Shown here: positions 9,472 through 11,537 of the stretch, one piece after another
How positions within the stretch are numbered: the first letter of the stretch is position 1
How the letters are laid out: each line of letters starts with the position of its first letter
NCBI GenBank assembly: GCA_913056285.1
Contig: CAJXNE010000049.1
Span: 1 to 11,537, forward strand
Direction: 5' to 3'
Length of the DNA: 11,537 nucleotides
Source: an uncultured Zetaproteobacteria bacterium
GTDB taxonomy: Bacteria > Pseudomonadota > Zetaproteobacteria > Mariprofundales > Mariprofundaceae
Made by a program: the position numbers and the translations under genes
Notes under the pieces: generated by a model
The model's database searches: none
Told to the model about the DNA's origin: nothing
Seen by the model: only the letters and a program-made list of their open reading frames with translations

Positions 9472-10608
9472 TCAGTGGCGGGATTTGCTAATCCATGCCG
9501 ATTTCAACCCCAGCTTTTTGACCAATATCAGGCGCTGTTTTTCAGCTTCCGGCTGGCTGGGAAACCCTGGTATCCGAACACGGTACCAAGCTTTCCCCTT
9601 GATTTTGACAGCCAGGATATCAGCGTGAATATCGCGCCCGGTCAGTTTGGCCAGATAAGTCTTGGCATCACCCGCTACATTGAATGACTCCAGATTGATG
9701 ATCCAGCCGCCAGCGTGAGATGAGGTCGGTATTTGCTTGGAGGTGTCATGGTTTGTGCCGGATTGCATTGATGACTGCTGGCTTGACGCGGTTTGGGATG
9801 CATGGGCAATGCTTCGGGGAGGGTGGGTACTGGTACCTGAGCCTGATTTGTCGATGGGAATATATTTAACTACTCTGGACACTTTTTTAATCACGACCTG
9901 TCGTAAATCTTTGGCAGGCAGCCTATCCGAAACGGCATCTTGTGAGTCGGAATGATTAAAGGCCCAGAAATATCCTGCAACCGCAGCCATAAGTATGGCA
10001 ACGGCTAGACCAATCAACATAATCATACGGGCAGGGATTCCGGGTGTTTCTTCACTGGCTTGGGAAAGATTGCCAGATAGCTCATTAGCGTTAGCCCGTA
10101 TTGCCTCGTCTGGTCCATCAGCAAGCAAGCTTTGTCCGGCAGGGGATGGAGGGTTATCGGTTGTCTCCTGGGTAGAAAAAACATCCGCTTCCTGATGTGC
10201 GGTTGATACGTGTTCGCTGGAAACAGATGCGGAATCAGTGATAAGATATTGTTTATCATTAGCATCCAGGTCAGCATCGGAAGGTTCAGTCAGGGGCAGG
10301 GGGTCTTTGCCTGATGGCTCTGTTTCTGCAGTCTTCTCTTCAGTTCGTTCCGCGGTGTATTCCACAAGGGGTTCTGCATCTGGAAGGCGATCTGATGGTT
10401 GATCGGCTGGGATCAGGTCGCCCCAATCTTTATTGGGATTTGCTGGTATTTCAGGTGGAGACATGTCTGGTTCGGAATCTGAAACCAGAGCATCGAATTC
10501 TTTCTGCAGCTGGTCAAATATATCCGCCTTGTCTGACGATTGAATATTGTCATTCCTGTCGTTGCCCGTCTGTGGTTGTTTGCTATCGACTGATTGTTGA
10601 TCTGCCAT
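9472..10608 (-). CDS. SPOR-domain membrane protein
   Basis: This 378-residue bitopic inner-membrane protein has a C-terminal SPOR domain, a fold that binds denuded glycan strands and usually targets proteins to the division septum. The acidic, low-complexity cytoplasmic part is about 1-193. The membrane segment is about 194-217 (MIMLIGLAVAILMAAVAGYFWAF). A Ser/Thr/Gln-rich linker follows, and SPOR lies at about 299-374, from GGWIINLESFN through YRVRIPGFPSQPEAEKQR to LGLKSAWI. Overall it resembles DamX/DedD-like proteins, though the N-terminal part is not one I recognise. Residues 28-42 (ADIFDQLQKEFDALV) and DLDANDKQYL at 113-122 recur in the next gene. AAGGGAG lies 7 nt before the ATG. A septal or sidewall peptidoglycan role fits the nearby mreB but is inferred. 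The domain call is firm; the exact orthologue is not assigned. Confidence 0.9.
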   Translation of the reverse strand: MADQQSVDSKQPQTGNDRNDNIQSSDKADIFDQLQKEFDALVSDSEPDMSPPEIPANPNKDWGDLIPADQPSDRLPDAEPLVEYTAERTEEKTAETEPSGKDPLPLTEPSDADLDANDKQYLITDSASVSSEHVSTAHQEADVFSTQETTDNPPSPAGQSLLADGPDEAIRANANELSGNLSQASEETPGIPARMIMLIGLAVAILMAAVAGYFWAFNHSDSQDAVSDRLPAKDLRQVVIKKVSRVVKYIPIDKSGSGTSTHPPRSIAHASQTASSQQSSMQSGTNHDTSKQIPTSSHAGGWIINLESFNVAGDAKTYLAKLTGRDIHADILAVKIKGKAWYRVRIPGFPSQPEAEKQRLILVKKLGLKSAWISKSRH

Positions 10609-10636
10609 GATAGAACTCCCTTTCCCGAACCTGCCC

Positions 10637-10650
10637 TATTGTAGACAATA
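10637..10650 (-). promoter_or_regulatory. -10-like box inside a 14-bp palindrome upstream of the SPOR gene
   Basis: TATTGT-AG-ACAATA is a perfect palindrome. On the minus strand it contains TACAAT (10643-10638), a five-of-six -10 match, about 30 nt before the SPOR gene ATG. No good -35 box is found at 16-18 nt. The symmetry over a -10 suggests a dimeric repressor operator, of a TTGT-N2-ACAA type; no regulator can be named. Confidence 0.4.
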
Positions 10651-10676
10651 TTTTCATGCAGCGCGAATTCACATCA

Positions 10677-10886
10677 TTTAACCCGGACTATTCATGAATA
10701 CTGCTGCGCCCTCACTTGTTCCTTTGCCCGCAACGCATCCTTCGCGCCCCAGGGCACTTTCTCTGCGCAAGCGCATTCACCTTGTCAGTCGCTCGTATGC
10801 ATTGCTACGAGTCTCTTCCTCAGAATCCATTGCAAGCAAAGGCCCGGCGTAATCATCACAGCGATTCATAAATAGTCCGGGCTAAA
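10677..10886. mobile_element. 210-bp MITE-like element with 23-bp terminal inverted repeats
   Basis: The left end 10677-10699 (core CCCGGACTATTCATGAAT) and the right end 10864-10886 (core ATTCATAAATAGTCCGGG) are inverted copies with 2 mismatches in 23 bp. The 164-nt interior has no worthwhile reading frame. It contains the hairpins TGCGC-AA-GCGCA (10764-10775) and CTCGTA/TACGAG (10792-10811). No clear target-site duplication is visible. The structure fits a non-autonomous transposon relic mobilised by a transposase elsewhere; a structured RNA is the alternative. It fills most of the 319-nt gap between mreB and the SPOR gene. Confidence 0.65.
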
Positions 10887-10927
10887 GGTCATGGATGATG
10901 AATATATAATGGCCACAACCGACATGA

Positions 10928-11537
10928 TTACTCCTCGAAAAGAACGCCTCGCATGCGGTCCAGTTCTTCGAGTACCCGGCCACTGCCCAGTACCACGCAA
11001 TCAAGCGGATTCTCGGCCACAGCAACAGGCAAACCGGTTTCCTCTCGCAGCAATTGATCCAGCCCGACCAGTAATGCACCGCCGCCAGTCAGAATAATGC
11101 CTTTATCGACGATATCCGCTGCCAGCTCAGGTGGAGTGCGTTCCAGACATACTTTAACACCTTCGATAATCGCATTCACCGATTCGGTTAATGCTTCGAG
11201 AATTTCAGAATCATCCAGTAGTAGGTTTTTCGGAACGCCATTGATCAGGTCGCGACCTTTGACTTCCATTTCGCGTCTGTTTTCCTGCGGGAAAGCGCTA
11301 CCCAGTTGCATTTTTATTTTTTCAGCTGTCGGCGCACCAACCAGCAGGCTGTATTTGCGGCGCAAATGATTGATGATGGATTCATCCATTTTGTCGCCGC
11401 CAACGCGTACCGAACGGGAATACACAATGCCGCCATAGGAAATCACGGCGATTTCACTGGTGCCGCCGCCGATATCCACCACCATCGAACCGGATGCTTC
11501 CGTAACCGGTAAGTCAGCGCCGATTGCTGCCGCCATC
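10928..11537 (-). CDS. mreB: Rod-shape-determining protein MreB, partial (N-terminus beyond right edge)
   Basis: MreB is the bacterial actin that forms membrane-bound filaments under the inner membrane and guides sidewall peptidoglycan synthesis in rod-shaped cells. The visible 202 residues are the C-terminal part of a usually ~345-residue protein and align along their length with proteobacterial MreB. They run from MAAAIGADLPVTEASG through the phosphate-2 loop VVDIGGGTSEIAVIS, the VRVGGDKMDE block and the ATP-site LTGGGALL, to the C-terminus VLFEE. The frame is open to the window edge; the ATG at 11536 is internal, since the family has about 140 residues before it. Downstream one would often expect mreC; here a repeat element and a SPOR gene follow instead. 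Confidence 0.97.
   Translation of the reverse strand, partial: MAAAIGADLPVTEASGSMVVDIGGGTSEIAVISYGGIVYSRSVRVGGDKMDESIINHLRRKYSLLVGAPTAEKIKMQLGSAFPQENRREMEVKGRDLINGVPKNLLLDDSEILEALTESVNAIIEGVKVCLERTPPELAADIVDKGIILTGGGALLVGLDQLLREETGLPVAVAENPLDCVVLGSGRVLEELDRMRGVLFEE

Overview
The window is a stretch of bacterial chromosome with about 50% GC. All eight protein genes lie on the minus strand, so transcription runs from the right end to the left. It suggests a free-living Gram-negative proteobacterium. The clues are a proteobacterial-type MreB, a SPOR-domain envelope protein, a bacterial glutamate synthase with an N-terminal propeptide, and haem precursor synthesis by the C5 route (HemL). HisI and HisE are separate genes, and histidinol phosphatase is of the PHP type, which argues against the enteric arrangement of fused HisIE and bifunctional HisB. 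A gamma- or zeta-like lineage would fit, but the sequence alone does not settle this.

Layout in the direction of transcription. (1) 11537-10928: the C-terminal 202 residues of MreB, the cell-shape actin, cut by the window edge. (2) 10886-10677: a 210-bp gene-less unit bounded by 23-bp near-perfect terminal inverted repeats, resembling a non-autonomous transposon (MITE). (3) 10608-9472 and 9224-8268: two single-pass membrane proteins that share a short cytoplasmic N-terminal motif, FDQLQ-x-EFDAL. The first ends in a peptidoglycan-binding SPOR domain; the second ends instead in a Lys/Ala-rich helix. (4) 8117-6822: hemL, with a good sigma-70-like promoter. (5) 6779-6626: a composite of two inverted repeats between hemL and hisI. 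(6) 6608-4340: a tightly packed operon hisI-hisE-histidinol phosphatase-SDR, with 4-nt and 8-nt gene overlaps and one 7-nt gap. (7) 4339-3988: a 352-nt gap that ends as the leader of gltB. (8) 3987-1: gltB, with 1329 codons visible and the C-terminus beyond the left edge.

Functionally the window mixes housekeeping biosynthesis (glutamate, histidine, tetrapyrrole) with cell-wall and division functions (MreB, SPOR protein). No complete novel defence or mobile system is visible. The less explained items are the tandem membrane paralogues, a dnaX-like A AAA AAG slippery heptamer directly before the stop of the second one, the two repeat elements, and an SDR of unknown substrate translationally coupled to histidinol phosphatase.
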